A stretch of DNA of 16,409 bases from an uncultured Gammaproteobacteria bacterium (lineage in GTDB: Bacteria; Pseudomonadota; Gammaproteobacteria; Steroidobacterales; JABDMI01), in contig CALHVH010000010.1 in NCBI GenBank assembly GCA_938039225.1, forward strand, positions 1 to 16,409, in the 5' to 3' direction. Position numbers and translations under genes: made by a program. A model generated the notes under the pieces. The model saw only the letters and a program-made list of their open reading frames with translations. It ran no database searches and was not told the origin of the DNA. This document shows, in pieces, positions 1-8,300 of the stretch (within the stretch, counting starts at the first letter, position 1; each line of letters starts with the position of its first letter).

Positions 1-1115
1 CCAGTAATTTTTTTAAAAAAGGAGTTGAAGGTAGCTTTGCTGTTAAAGCCACATTCATTCAAAATTTCAATCATTTTTTTATTATCTTGCTCTCTGTCTT
101 CAAGAATCGTTTTTGCTTTATTGATTCTGTACGAGTTAACAAACTCATAAAAATTTGTTTGGAAATGATTATTTATAGATTTTGATAGAACTCTTGCTGG
201 GATATCAAGTTGCTTAGCTAATTGCTCCAGATTAAGCGAATGTTTTAGATACGGTTTTTCAATCAACATTTGATGTTCAAGTCTAGATATTAATCCGAGA
301 TCAACTTGAAAATCTTTTTCATTTTTTAGTGGGGTTTCTTTTGAAACACTACCTTTAAATATTCTAGACCGCGTTAAACTAAAAATAATTAGACCACTGA
401 CCAAAGCCAAGCGTAAATAGTTTCCTGCAAGTCCTAAGATATTGTAATAAGAAGAATTCATTTCAGGAGCAAATGTAGCGGTTAAAGCAATTACTAAGAC
501 CCAGCTTCTTTCGATGACAAAAGCAATTGTTAGAACACCTAACCAACTAAAATTGATTGTTTCAATACTTGAGTATTGATCTTTAATTTGTTGTTGGGCT
601 CGTCTAATCTCAATTAAACACATTAAGCCAAATAGAACACGTATAAATTCACGGATGACAGCTATGGTGTGTTGAACTGATGGTGCTTGAGTTGTTTTAA
701 ACGCTTCGATGAGAGTGACTTTGGTATTTATATCTGCACTATAAAAAGTAATGCTTATATAAATGATATAAAGCAATACAGGAGCAAAGTACCAAAGATC
801 CTTTTTGGTGAATTTAAAGTCTTTATAAAGCAGTGCTCTTGTGTACCAAAGTAATAAAGGGCTTTCTATCCAAAATGCAAAATCAAAAAATCTAAACAGG
901 CCCGGAGAAAACTGTAAGACGGTGGTGGAAAAACCGTCGCTATAATTAATTAAGATATGTAGGGGTATCGCAGTTTGTGCAAGAAAGAAGGCGATAAGAA
1001 AGTAATCACTTATATGTCTATCCCTTTTGGCACTAATAAGCAGTACAAATAACAAGCAAAGGTAGCCAGTAACTACCAATATGATGTCATGGATATTAAA
1101 AACCTGGTCAGACAT
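1..1115 (-). CDS. AraC-family regulator with seven-helix membrane N-terminus (partial)
   Basis: Reading the minus strand from the ATG at 1115-1113 gives 371 codons with no stop to the window edge, so the C-terminal end is missing, probably only some 10-20 residues. Residues 1-250 contain seven hydrophobic stretches (about 11-30, 38-56, 73-96, 107-125, 151-170, 189-215, 231-247). After a charged linker (250-270) comes a typical AraC/XylS DNA-binding domain. Its first helix-turn-helix is near 295-318 (LNLEQLAKQLDIPARVL) and its second near 348-369 (ILNECGFNSKATFNSFFKK). The protein is therefore probably an inner-membrane sensor that binds DNA directly. It is transcribed away from the GH3 gene and shares the 1116-1479 intergenic region with it, which suggests control of the beta-glucan genes and perhaps of itself. 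The signal it senses cannot be read from the sequence. The ribosome binding site is weak (AAAAG about 5-9 bases upstream). Confidence 0.9.
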   Translation of the reverse strand, partial: MSDQVFNIHDIILVVTGYLCLLFVLLISAKRDRHISDYFLIAFFLAQTAIPLHILINYSDGFSTTVLQFSPGLFRFFDFAFWIESPLLLWYTRALLYKDFKFTKKDLWYFAPVLLYIIYISITFYSADINTKVTLIEAFKTTQAPSVQHTIAVIREFIRVLFGLMCLIEIRRAQQQIKDQYSSIETINFSWLGVLTIAFVIERSWVLVIALTATFAPEMNSSYYNILGLAGNYLRLALVSGLIIFSLTRSRIFKGSVSKETPLKNEKDFQVDLGLISRLEHQMLIEKPYLKHSLNLEQLAKQLDIPARVLSKSINNHFQTNFYEFVNSYRINKAKTILEDREQDNKKMIEILNECGFNSKATFNSFFKKIT

Positions 1116-1226
1116 AAAATCTTTTACTTTTTTTGACTCTGGGGAGAATTGCTAGTTAATAAAATTAGTAAAATTCAATGTTGCAGTGTAACAAAATAGT
1201 GCAGCACATTTTGATTTACCTATTAT

Positions 1227-1254
1227 ATTTATTTATGTATATAGATAAATAAAT
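1227..1254. repeat. 28-bp AT-only palindrome
   Basis: The left arm ATTTATTTAT (1227-1236) and right arm ATAAATAAAT (1245-1254) are perfect reverse complements. They flank GTATATAG, whose core TATATA is itself a palindrome, so 26 of 28 positions are symmetric. It could be a regulator operator or a structure-prone spot in the divergent promoter region. The arms consist only of A and T, so chance is more likely than for a mixed-base palindrome of this length. Confidence 0.5.
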
Positions 1255-1310
1255 GTCATCTATCCGACAATTCTTTATATGGCACTGCCGCATTCGGTAC
1301 TTTTAATGAC

Positions 1311-1390
1311 ATTTACGTAAATTTGTACGTTTAAATTTACGTTTTGCACTTTACTTGGTCGCATTTGCACTGTTATTTACTTAACTTTAC
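1311..1390 (+). repeat. Phased array of ATTTAC-like hexamers
   Basis: Seven related hexamers on the same strand start at 1311 (ATTTAC), 1323 (TTGTAC), 1335 (ATTTAC), 1349 (CTTTAC), 1363 (ATTTGC), 1375 (ATTTAC) and 1385 (CTTTAC). The steps are 12, 12, 14, 14, 12 and 10 bases, so successive copies lie roughly one helical turn apart. The first copy is half of the perfect palindrome ATTTACGTAAAT (1311-1322). The array ends about 90 bases before the GH3 start codon, a sensible place for upstream activator sites. Which protein binds is unknown. Some copies overlap the TTTGCACT direct repeats, so the two descriptions may be of one binding region. Confidence 0.45.
1343..1371 (+). promoter_or_regulatory. 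Candidate AraC-type operator: TTTGCACT direct repeat, 21-bp spacing
   Basis: TTTGCACT occurs at 1343-1350 and again, identically, at 1364-1371. The start-to-start distance is 21 bases, two turns of B-DNA. AraC-family proteins are known to bind direct repeats about 21 bp apart (the araI1/araI2 arrangement is the classic case), and an AraC-type gene is divergently transcribed from this very region. The assignment of the site to that regulator is inference from position and geometry. Confidence 0.5.
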
Positions 1391-1479
1391 TTTCAGCAAA
1401 AGATTAAAAATTTCATACCAATAATTTTGCTGATATTTGCAACACTAAAAAAATTTAAAACTTATAACGAGATGTGGAA

Positions 1480-4035
1480 ATGATTGTATCGAATAACAGA
1501 ACTCTTCTCAGTTTACTTGCCTTGAGCATGTGCATATTGCTGAGTAATTGTAGCCATGAGGCTGAGACGCAATCACCGACGCAAAATAAAATATCTGTTG
1601 CAAAGCAGCAAAACCCAGAGCTTTGGCCTCAGAGCACAATCATTATCGATTCAGATGAAGCAAAGATTAATCAAATTTTAGCAGCCATGAGTCTTGAAGA
1701 TAAAGTTGGTCAGTTAGTTATGGCTGAAATTCGTCATGTGACTCCCCAAGATGTTGAACGTTATAAACTGGGCGGTATTTTGAACGGAGGCGGAGCCTTT
1801 CCAAAAAACAATATGCATGCAAATGCTGCTGAATGGGTAGAGTTGGCAGATGAATTTTACCAGGCCTCAATAAATAGAAATGATGGTCAGCCCAAAATAC
1901 CGGTTATTTGGGGTACGGATGCCGTACATGGTCACAATAATGTGTTTGGCGCGACTATTTTTCCTCATAACATTGGTCTCGGAGCGACAGCAAATGTTGA
2001 GTTAATGAGAGAAATTGGTACTGCTACCGCAAAAGAAGTGTCAGCAACAGGTATTTACTGGACTTTTGCACCCTCAGTAGGGGTTCCTATGGATGACCGT
2101 TGGGGTAGAACCTATGAAGGTTTTGCAGAAGACCCACAACTCGTTGCAAAACTTTCTGCGGCAATGATTGAGGGCTTACAGGGAACCGTTGGTGAAAGTT
2201 TTTTAGATCAAGATCGTATTATTGCAACTGCAAAACACTTCATTGGTGATGGTGGCACTGAGTTTGGTATAGATCAGGGCGATACGGTATTGAGTGAGGC
2301 GGATTTAAGTAAGTTTCATGGCCAAGCATATTTTTCCGCGATGGATAAAGGTGTGCAAACGGTTATGGCAACCTTTAATAGATGGAATGGCAAAAAAATT
2401 CATGGTGAGCATTATCTCTTAACCGAAGTGCTTAAAAATAAAATGGGTTTTGATGGCTTAGTTGTGGGTGACTGGAATGGTCATGGGCAAGTGGATGGTT
2501 GTACTAACGACAGTTGCGCTCAAGCGATCAATGCCGGTGTTGACATGATTATGGTTCCAGAAAACTGGGAAGCATTTTATAAAAATACTCTCAAACAAGT
2601 TAGAGACAATGATATTTCTGAAAGTCGCTTAGACGATGCCGTAAAACGTATTTTAAGGGTGAAATTACGATTAGGTATGTTTGATGATAAGGGTCCTAAA
2701 AGCCGTATTGGTGCTGGCGATCAGAGTCTGATTGGCCACAAAACACATAGAGAAATTGCACGTCAGGCGGTACGAGAATCATTGGTTTTGTTAAAAAACA
2801 ATTCGCAAACTTTGCCTCTTGCTGCAAATACCAAGGTCTTAGTCGTTGGTGAAGCGGCAGAGTCTATGGCAAATCAACTTGGTGGTTGGAGTATGACGTG
2901 GCAAGGCACTGAAACTAAGAATTCAGATTTTCCTGGAGCCACTCGAATTGTTGATGGTATTAAGACAGCTGTTGAAGAGGCTGGTGGTGAGTTTAGCTAT
3001 AGCAAAAATGGTAGTTATATAACTAAACCTGATGTAGCAATAGTAATTCTTGCTGAACCGCCTTATGCAGAAGGTCCTGGCGATAGAAAAAATTTAGCCT
3101 TCAGTCCAGAAAACAGAAAACATATTGCCATTATGCAAAACTTACAAAAACAAGGTATTTCAATAGTGACAGTGTTTTTGTCTGGTAGAGCTATGTGGGT
3201 AACGCCAGAGCTAAATGCCTCTGATGCCTTTGTAGCTGCTTGGTTGCCTGGTACCGAAGGGCAAGGTGTTGCGGATGTATTGTTTTGTGAAAAAGGAAGT
3301 TTTTCAGTATGTGGTTTTAAAGGAAAAAGTAGTTTCTCTTGGCCAAAAACACCATATCAAGAACCTCAAAATATTAATAATAAATTATATGATCCGCTTT
3401 TTGAATTTGCGTATGGTTTAGAGTATGGTCAAAAGACAGAAATAGATTCTTTGCAAGAAACCAGTGATCAAACCAATCAAACTAGTTTGGGTAAGCTTTT
3501 GTTTAAGGGGCGTGGAATACCGCCTTTCAAAGCGACAATCCAAGAAGAAAATACTTCACCTATTCTAGCGAGTCAGTCCATAAGCAAAACAAAAAATTCT
3601 GGAGTTATAACCACTATCTTTGATCGGGAAGTACAGGAAGATGCCCAGCGAATAAGCTTTGGTGGTAATGGCTTGAATAGCTGGAAGTTGCAGAGTGATA
3701 AACATGTCAATTGGTTGGCTGAGGCTCAACAAGACGCTGTTTTAGCGCTAGATGTGAAAGTTTTAAACGCTCCGAAAGAGGCTTTTAATGTAGCAATGCT
3801 TTGTGGAGAAAAATGTAAGGGTGGTTTTGATATTAGTGATACTCTATCTAAGCCTATCTACAAAAATTGGCAAAGTATAGGTTTGCCATTGGCATGTCTT
3901 GACAAAAATGGAGTCAACTTAGAAAACATTAGTCATCCAATTGCCTTCTTAAGTTCGGGCGCTTGGAGCATAGAAATCTCAAATATTCGTTTGCTTGATG
4001 CTAACGATAAACCTGATCACATTCTCTGTAATTGA
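1480..4035 (+). CDS. GH3 exo-beta-glucosidase/glucanase lipoprotein (ExoP-like)
   Basis: A glycoside hydrolase family 3 enzyme expected to remove glucose from the non-reducing ends of beta-1,3/1,4-gluco-oligosaccharides. The ATG at 1480 is preferred over the in-frame GTG at 1474 because GAG (1469-1471) lies 8 bases before the ATG but only 2 before the GTG; this gives 851 residues. The N-terminus is a lipoprotein signal with lipobox LSNC (Cys24; Asn at -1 is less usual). The GH3 barrel covers about 60-395, with WGTDAVHGHNNV, KHFIGDGGTEFG and GLVVGDWNGHGQV; Asp331 in the last is the expected nucleophile. The second alpha/beta domain (about 430-640) has EPPYAEGPGDR, whose Glu531 fits the family's acid/base. 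A further C-terminal domain of about 200 residues matches the longer ExoP-type architecture of marine bacteria. The next gene, a LacI regulator, begins 20 bp after the stop, suggesting co-transcription. Confidence 0.93.
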   Translation: MIVSNNRTLLSLLALSMCILLSNCSHEAETQSPTQNKISVAKQQNPELWPQSTIIIDSDEAKINQILAAMSLEDKVGQLVMAEIRHVTPQDVERYKLGGILNGGGAFPKNNMHANAAEWVELADEFYQASINRNDGQPKIPVIWGTDAVHGHNNVFGATIFPHNIGLGATANVELMREIGTATAKEVSATGIYWTFAPSVGVPMDDRWGRTYEGFAEDPQLVAKLSAAMIEGLQGTVGESFLDQDRIIATAKHFIGDGGTEFGIDQGDTVLSEADLSKFHGQAYFSAMDKGVQTVMATFNRWNGKKIHGEHYLLTEVLKNKMGFDGLVVGDWNGHGQVDGCTNDSCAQAINAGVDMIMVPENWEAFYKNTLKQVRDNDISESRLDDAVKRILRVKLRLGMFDDKGPKSRIGAGDQSLIGHKTHREIARQAVRESLVLLKNNSQTLPLAANTKVLVVGEAAESMANQLGGWSMTWQGTETKNSDFPGATRIVDGIKTAVEEAGGEFSYSKNGSYITKPDVAIVILAEPPYAEGPGDRKNLAFSPENRKHIAIMQNLQKQGISIVTVFLSGRAMWVTPELNASDAFVAAWLPGTEGQGVADVLFCEKGSFSVCGFKGKSSFSWPKTPYQEPQNINNKLYDPLFEFAYGLEYGQKTEIDSLQETSDQTNQTSLGKLLFKGRGIPPFKATIQEENTSPILASQSISKTKNSGVITTIFDREVQEDAQRISFGGNGLNSWKLQSDKHVNWLAEAQQDAVLALDVKVLNAPKEAFNVAMLCGEKCKGGFDISDTLSKPIYKNWQSIGLPLACLDKNGVNLENISHPIAFLSSGAWSIEISNIRLLDANDKPDHILCN

Positions 4036-4055
4036 TTGTTAGAGCTATTTATTAT

Positions 4056-5078
4056 ATGACCGTTTTGAAAAAAGTAACGATAACCACAGTGGCTAATAAG
4101 GCTGAGGTGTCCGTGAAAACGGTATCAAGAGTTCTCAATAGAGAAACTCCAATGCGTGATAGTACGCGTGATAAAGTTCTTAAGGCTATTAACGAACTGG
4201 GCTATAAACCAAGCTTGGCGGCAGTTGCTTTAGCAGGAAGACAGTCAAAAATGATTGGTCTTGTGTACAGTAATATAAGTGCTTCCTATGTTATGTCTAT
4301 TCAGACCGGTGTTTTAAAAGCTTGTTCAGAAGAAGGCTGCAATTTAATAATTCATCCGTGTGATTCTGAAAGTAAATCAATTATCACGGATATCGTTAAT
4401 TTTGCCAAAAACTCACATTTAGATGGTGTGATACTTATTCCGCCTTTATGTAACAAAAAAGGTTTGGTTGAAGCGCTCACTGAGCATGAAATTAATGTTG
4501 TAAATATTTCTCCTGCCATAAAGTCAGAAAAGGTGCCTTCGGTTTGTTGTGAAGACAAAGCAGCGGTAGAGGTAATGATTGGAGAGTTAATTGAAGCTGG
4601 GCATAGCGAAATAGGATTTATTAAAGGTGATTTCAGCCATGGAGCCAGTCTTGAAAGACTTATGGGTTATAAGTCAGCCCTTCTAAAAGCAGGATTGCAA
4701 ATAAATGAGTCTCTGATTAAGCAAGGAAACTTTACTTTTGAATCTGGAAAAGCATGTGGCCAAGACTTACTGAGTATGGCAAACAGGCCGACTGCAATTT
4801 TTGCAAGTAACGATTACATGGCTGCTGGTGTATTTGCTAGTGCCTATGACATTGGACTTAAAATTCCAAACGACTTATCAGTAGTGGGCTTTGATGATGC
4901 GCCAGTGTCCAGACAAATTTGTCCTTTACTGAGCACAATTAAACAACCGATTGAGAAGATGGCAGAGTCTGCAGCAAGGCTTTTGATAGCTAAAAATAAG
5001 GGAAGAGGCAATGTCTCCAGGCATTTAAGTTTTTCGGCTGAGCTTTTGTACAGAGAATCACACAAACAACATCACTGA
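4056..5078 (+). CDS. LacI-family transcriptional regulator
   Basis: A 340-residue LacI/GalR-type regulator. The N-terminal helix-turn-helix lies at about residues 7-28 (TITTVANKAEVSVKTVSRVL), followed by the hinge near 48-60 and a periplasmic-binding-protein-like sugar domain. The C-terminal half holds the usual family signatures, such as AIFASNDYMAAGVFASA and DLSVVGFDDAPVSRQICPLLSTI. The reading frame extends upstream to a TTG at 4032 that overlaps the GH3 stop, but the ATG at 4056 gives the standard LacI N-terminus and is chosen here; AGAG at 4041-4044 is a modest ribosome binding site. The gene sits between the GH3 and TBDR genes, all in the same direction, so a glucan-derived sugar is the likely effector (inference). 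No operator could be assigned with certainty; a candidate dyad lies at 13224-13237. Confidence 0.93.
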   Translation: MTVLKKVTITTVANKAEVSVKTVSRVLNRETPMRDSTRDKVLKAINELGYKPSLAAVALAGRQSKMIGLVYSNISASYVMSIQTGVLKACSEEGCNLIIHPCDSESKSIITDIVNFAKNSHLDGVILIPPLCNKKGLVEALTEHEINVVNISPAIKSEKVPSVCCEDKAAVEVMIGELIEAGHSEIGFIKGDFSHGASLERLMGYKSALLKAGLQINESLIKQGNFTFESGKACGQDLLSMANRPTAIFASNDYMAAGVFASAYDIGLKIPNDLSVVGFDDAPVSRQICPLLSTIKQPIEKMAESAARLLIAKNKGRGNVSRHLSFSAELLYRESHKQHH

Positions 5079-5146
5079 TAAATTAGAAAGTTTTATTTTT
5101 AAACGCAATATATTTTAATAACATAGAGTACTGAGGGGTTAGAAGA

Positions 5147-8100
5147 ATGAAAAAACACAATAAACTTTTATCGATTGCTGTTATTACAGCCATGGGTATG
5201 AGTGTAAATGTTAATGCTCAAGAGAATGAGGATGAAGGTTACATCGAAGAGGTTACTGTAAGTGGTATTCGCAGTAGCTTAAAGAAATCTATGGATATCA
5301 AACGAGACTCTATTGGTGTGGTTGACGCAATTTCAGCAGAAGATATAGGTAAGTTCCCAGATACTAACCTTGCTGAATCTCTCCAACGTATTACAGGCGT
5401 GTCGATTGATCGAGCCAATGGTGAAGGCAACTCAGTTACTGTACGTGGTTTTGGAGCAGACTTTAATTTAGTTACTTTTAATAACCGTCAGATGCCAACA
5501 GCAAGTTTAGGCGATGGCGCAAGCCCTCCTTCTAGCCGTTCTTTTGATTTTGCTAACATAGCCTCTGAAGGTATCGCTGGAGTTGAAGTTTACAAAACAA
5601 GCCGTGCTTCAGTTGCGACTGGTGGCATTGGTTCAACGATAAATATTAAAACAGCGAGTCCTCTAGATGCACCTGGTTTGAAAGCAACTGTCGGCGTAAA
5701 AGGCGTCATGGATACTTCTCAAAATGACAGTACTGATACAACACCAGAAGTTTCTGGATTCTTCAGTAATACTTTTGCTGATGATACTTTTGGTGTGGCA
5801 ATCTCAGCAAGTCATCAACAGCGTAAAGCAAGTATCAATCAGGCTGATGTAGGTTGGCGTGATGGTTATTTGGGTGATTGTGATTTCGCTGGAGAATGGG
5901 GAGCATTACCTAGAGATGAGTGTAATGCTTGGAACCAAACAGGGTTACACCAAAACCAACCTGGTGATGGTGATGTTTATGCAATTCCCCAAAATGCAAG
6001 TTATTCAGTTAATGACATTGATCGTGAACGAGTAAATGGCCAGTTGGTTTTACAATATCGCCCAACAGAAAGACTCACTACTACTTTAGATTACCTATAC
6101 TCTTCAAATGAAATTGAGGTGCGTAATAATAATGTAGGAATATGGTTTAACCATGAATTCACCGCTAGTGCTTGGACCGATGGTCCAGTTGCAGCCCCAT
6201 TATTCTACACAGAAATTTTTGATTTCATGCCGTGGCAAGGTGGCTCAACGGATCTTTCACAAAGTGGGTCTCTAGCTTCAAATAAATCTGAGAATAAATC
6301 CTTAGGATTGAATCTTGAATGGGAAGCAACTGATAACCTATCTCTTGAGCTCGATTATCATTCATCAAGTGCTGAGGCAAAGCCTAATAATAGATTTGGT
6401 AGCAACATGTCTCTTGGCACTACTGTATTTGGTATTAGAGAACAGACAATTAATTTTGAAAATGAAGTCCCTATCATCTCTTATGTTGGTAATAACATTG
6501 ATGTAACCGACCCGGCTAATTTTGAAGCGTCTGGTAGTGCATTCCGCACAGCTAGAATGGAAAACGATTTGGATCAGTTGCAACTTAATGGTAGTTATGA
6601 AATAAACCCCGATATTTTCGTCTCTGGTAAATTTGCTGACAGTGTTGATTTTGGCGTATCAATGATTGATAACCAAGTTAGATCATCATTTGGTTTCTTG
6701 CAAACAGATTCATGGGGAGGTGAGCTAGGTGGACCTGAGGATATTCCAGATGATTTCTTTGAGTTTATTTCTTTACCTGATAAATTCGATGGATTATCAG
6801 GGGCCAATGATCCAGATTTCTTAGACGGTTTTTATGGCTTTAACTTTGAGCAGATGGCTGATTTGCTTGAAGATCGCTTTGGCATTTGTTCGAATTCTTG
6901 GAATGGTACAAACGTTGAAGGTACTTGCTTAGCTGAACCTACAGTTGATCGCCGTATCACTGAAGAAACAGTCAGCGCCTATGTTCAGTTTAATAATACC
7001 TTTGAATTAATGGGACGTGATGCAAACTTGGTTTATGGTGGGCGTTATGAAGAAACTGAAGTTACCTCTTCTGCACTTGTGCCAATCCCTACTGGTACTA
7101 ACTGGGCATCAGCCAATGAGCTTTTCTTAAGTTATGGTGGCGATTCTGATTTTACAACTCTAAGGGATAAGTACACGCATTTTTTACCTTCGGTTAGCTT
7201 TGATATGATGCCATCTGAAAATGTGAAAGTTCGTACTGCCTGGAGCACATCAATCACTCGACCTACTTATCAAAATTTACAAGGTGGACGTGAGCTAGCA
7301 GGTTTATTCCGTGCCTCTGGTGGTAATGGTTCCGAAGGTAACCCAGGACTGGAGCCAAATGAATCTAAGAACTTCGATTTGTCAGTTGAATGGTATTACG
7401 ATGATGATAGTTATTTTTCAGCAGGCTATTTCAATAAAAAAGTGAAAAATTTTGTTGGAACTGATGTGATAAAAGATAACGCATTTGGCCTTACTAACCC
7501 ATCAGCAGGGCCTAGAGCAGCCGCAGCTGCTGCTGCAGTTGGCAGTGATGGAACAGCTATTCGTCAATATCTACTCGATCCAGCTAATGGTTTTGATGGA
7601 ATTGTTTTCACGGGGGTAGATGCAGACACAGGTTTGTTTACAGGCCAAATCTTAGGTTTACCTGAAGATCCATTGGTGGTTTTTGATATCGCAATACCAG
7701 CAGTTAATGATCAAACGGCTACATTAAATGGTTATGAGATAGCGCTTCAACATAACTTCGGTGAAAGTGGATTTGGTGCTATTTTAAATTACACAATAGT
7801 CGATGGTGATTTTGAGTATGACAATACACAGTCATTCAGAGAAAGCCAATTTACATTAGTGGGATTAAGTGACAGTGCTAACCTTATCGCTTTCTATGAT
7901 AAAAATGGTTTACAAGGTCGTTTAGCTTATAACTGGCGTGACGAGTTCTTAGCAGGTAATGGACCTAATCCGTTCTATACTGAAGCGTATGGGCAGTTAG
8001 ATGCCAATATCAGTTATGAACTAAGCGAAAGTTGGACTATTTTTGCTGAGTCAATCAATTTAACTGGTGAAGATCGTCGCGGACATCGTCGTAGTGATAA

Positions 8101-8164
8101 TACGGTAACTTTTGCAACTCCAGGAGAGCCGCGTTACATGATTGGTGCTCGCTACACCTACTAA
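5147..8164 (+). CDS. TonB-dependent outer-membrane receptor, probable glucan oligosaccharide transporter
   Basis: A 1005-residue TonB-dependent receptor. It has a signal peptide (residues 1-25, basic MKKHNK, hydrophobic core, NAQ cleavage site) and a TonB-box-like EEVTVSG near 29-35. The plug domain begins with RSSLKKSMDIKRDSIGVVDA, and the motif DIGKFPDTNLAESLQRITGVS is diagnostic of the large carbohydrate-linked receptor group first noted in Xanthomonas and Caulobacter. The rest forms the beta-barrel and ends in aromatic YMIGARYTY, the usual outer-membrane insertion signal. A run of seven alanines (about residues 790-796) lies in a likely extracellular loop. Role: TonB-driven import of oligosaccharides, here probably laminarin fragments, given the GH3 and GH16 neighbours. 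GAGG (5133-5136) lies 10 bases before the ATG. The 68-bp gap after the LacI gene may hold its own promoter, but none is clear. A strong terminator follows. Confidence 0.95.
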   Translation: MKKHNKLLSIAVITAMGMSVNVNAQENEDEGYIEEVTVSGIRSSLKKSMDIKRDSIGVVDAISAEDIGKFPDTNLAESLQRITGVSIDRANGEGNSVTVRGFGADFNLVTFNNRQMPTASLGDGASPPSSRSFDFANIASEGIAGVEVYKTSRASVATGGIGSTINIKTASPLDAPGLKATVGVKGVMDTSQNDSTDTTPEVSGFFSNTFADDTFGVAISASHQQRKASINQADVGWRDGYLGDCDFAGEWGALPRDECNAWNQTGLHQNQPGDGDVYAIPQNASYSVNDIDRERVNGQLVLQYRPTERLTTTLDYLYSSNEIEVRNNNVGIWFNHEFTASAWTDGPVAAPLFYTEIFDFMPWQGGSTDLSQSGSLASNKSENKSLGLNLEWEATDNLSLELDYHSSSAEAKPNNRFGSNMSLGTTVFGIREQTINFENEVPIISYVGNNIDVTDPANFEASGSAFRTARMENDLDQLQLNGSYEINPDIFVSGKFADSVDFGVSMIDNQVRSSFGFLQTDSWGGELGGPEDIPDDFFEFISLPDKFDGLSGANDPDFLDGFYGFNFEQMADLLEDRFGICSNSWNGTNVEGTCLAEPTVDRRITEETVSAYVQFNNTFELMGRDANLVYGGRYEETEVTSSALVPIPTGTNWASANELFLSYGGDSDFTTLRDKYTHFLPSVSFDMMPSENVKVRTAWSTSITRPTYQNLQGGRELAGLFRASGGNGSEGNPGLEPNESKNFDLSVEWYYDDDSYFSAGYFNKKVKNFVGTDVIKDNAFGLTNPSAGPRAAAAAAAVGSDGTAIRQYLLDPANGFDGIVFTGVDADTGLFTGQILGLPEDPLVVFDIAIPAVNDQTATLNGYEIALQHNFGESGFGAILNYTIVDGDFEYDNTQSFRESQFTLVGLSDSANLIAFYDKNGLQGRLAYNWRDEFLAGNGPNPFYTEAYGQLDANISYELSESWTIFAESINLTGEDRRGHRRSDNTVTFATPGEPRYMIGARYTY

Positions 8165-8196
8165 TATGACGAAGTTTAAATTAGTCTAAATGAAGG

Positions 8197-8228
8197 AAGC
8201 CACCTCGTTAAGAGGTGGCTTTTCTTTA
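8197..8228 (+). terminator. Intrinsic terminator after the TBDR gene
   Basis: AAGCCACCTC (8197-8206) pairs perfectly with GAGGTGGCTT (8212-8221) around the loop GTTAA, and is followed by a T-rich tail (8220-8227). It sits 33 bases after the receptor stop codon. It should separate the GH3-LacI-TBDR block from the halogenase block, at least in part. Confidence 0.92.
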
Positions 8229-8236
8229 TAGGCGTT

Positions 8237-8258
8237 TTATACCTAGAAGTTCGTATAA
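8237..8258. promoter_or_regulatory. Dyad TTATAC-N10-GTATAA before the halogenase block
   Basis: The perfect 6-bp arms TTATAC (8237-8242) and GTATAA (8253-8258) are separated by 10 bases, giving a 22-bp symmetric site between the terminator and the first halogenase start. A promoter is expected in this gap because a terminator lies upstream. TAGAAT at 8268-8273 is a possible -10 but lacks a good -35. The site may be an operator, but short arms in AT-rich DNA can arise by chance. Confidence 0.3.
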
Positions 8259-8300
8259 GATGTGGGCTAGAATAAAGCAGATAAAACTTATCAATTACAT

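Larger units (their letters stand above)
1116..1479. promoter_or_regulatory. Divergent intergenic control region, araC-type gene / GH3 gene
   Basis: These 364 non-coding, very AT-rich bases separate two divergently read genes and must hold both promoters. The structures that can be seen are a 28-bp palindrome at 1227-1254, a 12-bp perfect palindrome at 1311-1322, an 8-bp direct repeat with 21-bp spacing at 1343-1371, and a series of ATTTAC-like hexamers from 1311 to 1390. A weaker imperfect inverted repeat (TGTTGCA at 1179-1185, TGCAGCA at 1200-1206) lies closer to the regulator gene. No -35/-10 pair close to the sigma-70 consensus stands out, which would suit a promoter that depends on an activator (inference). 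No open reading frame of note lies here. Confidence 0.75.

Noticed and set aside
1474..1479. GTG at 1474 as start of the GH3 gene
   Set aside because: The only ribosome binding site (GAG, 1469-1471) is 2 bases from the GTG but 8 from the ATG at 1480.
4032..4055. TTG start of the LacI gene overlapping the GH3 stop
   Set aside because: It would add eight residues ahead of a standard LacI N-terminus and has no better ribosome binding site than the ATG at 4056.
7519..7540. GC-rich GCAGCTGC-type repeat inside the TBDR gene as a mobile or regulatory repeat
   Set aside because: It encodes an alanine run within the intact receptor frame; no flanking repeats or frame disruption.
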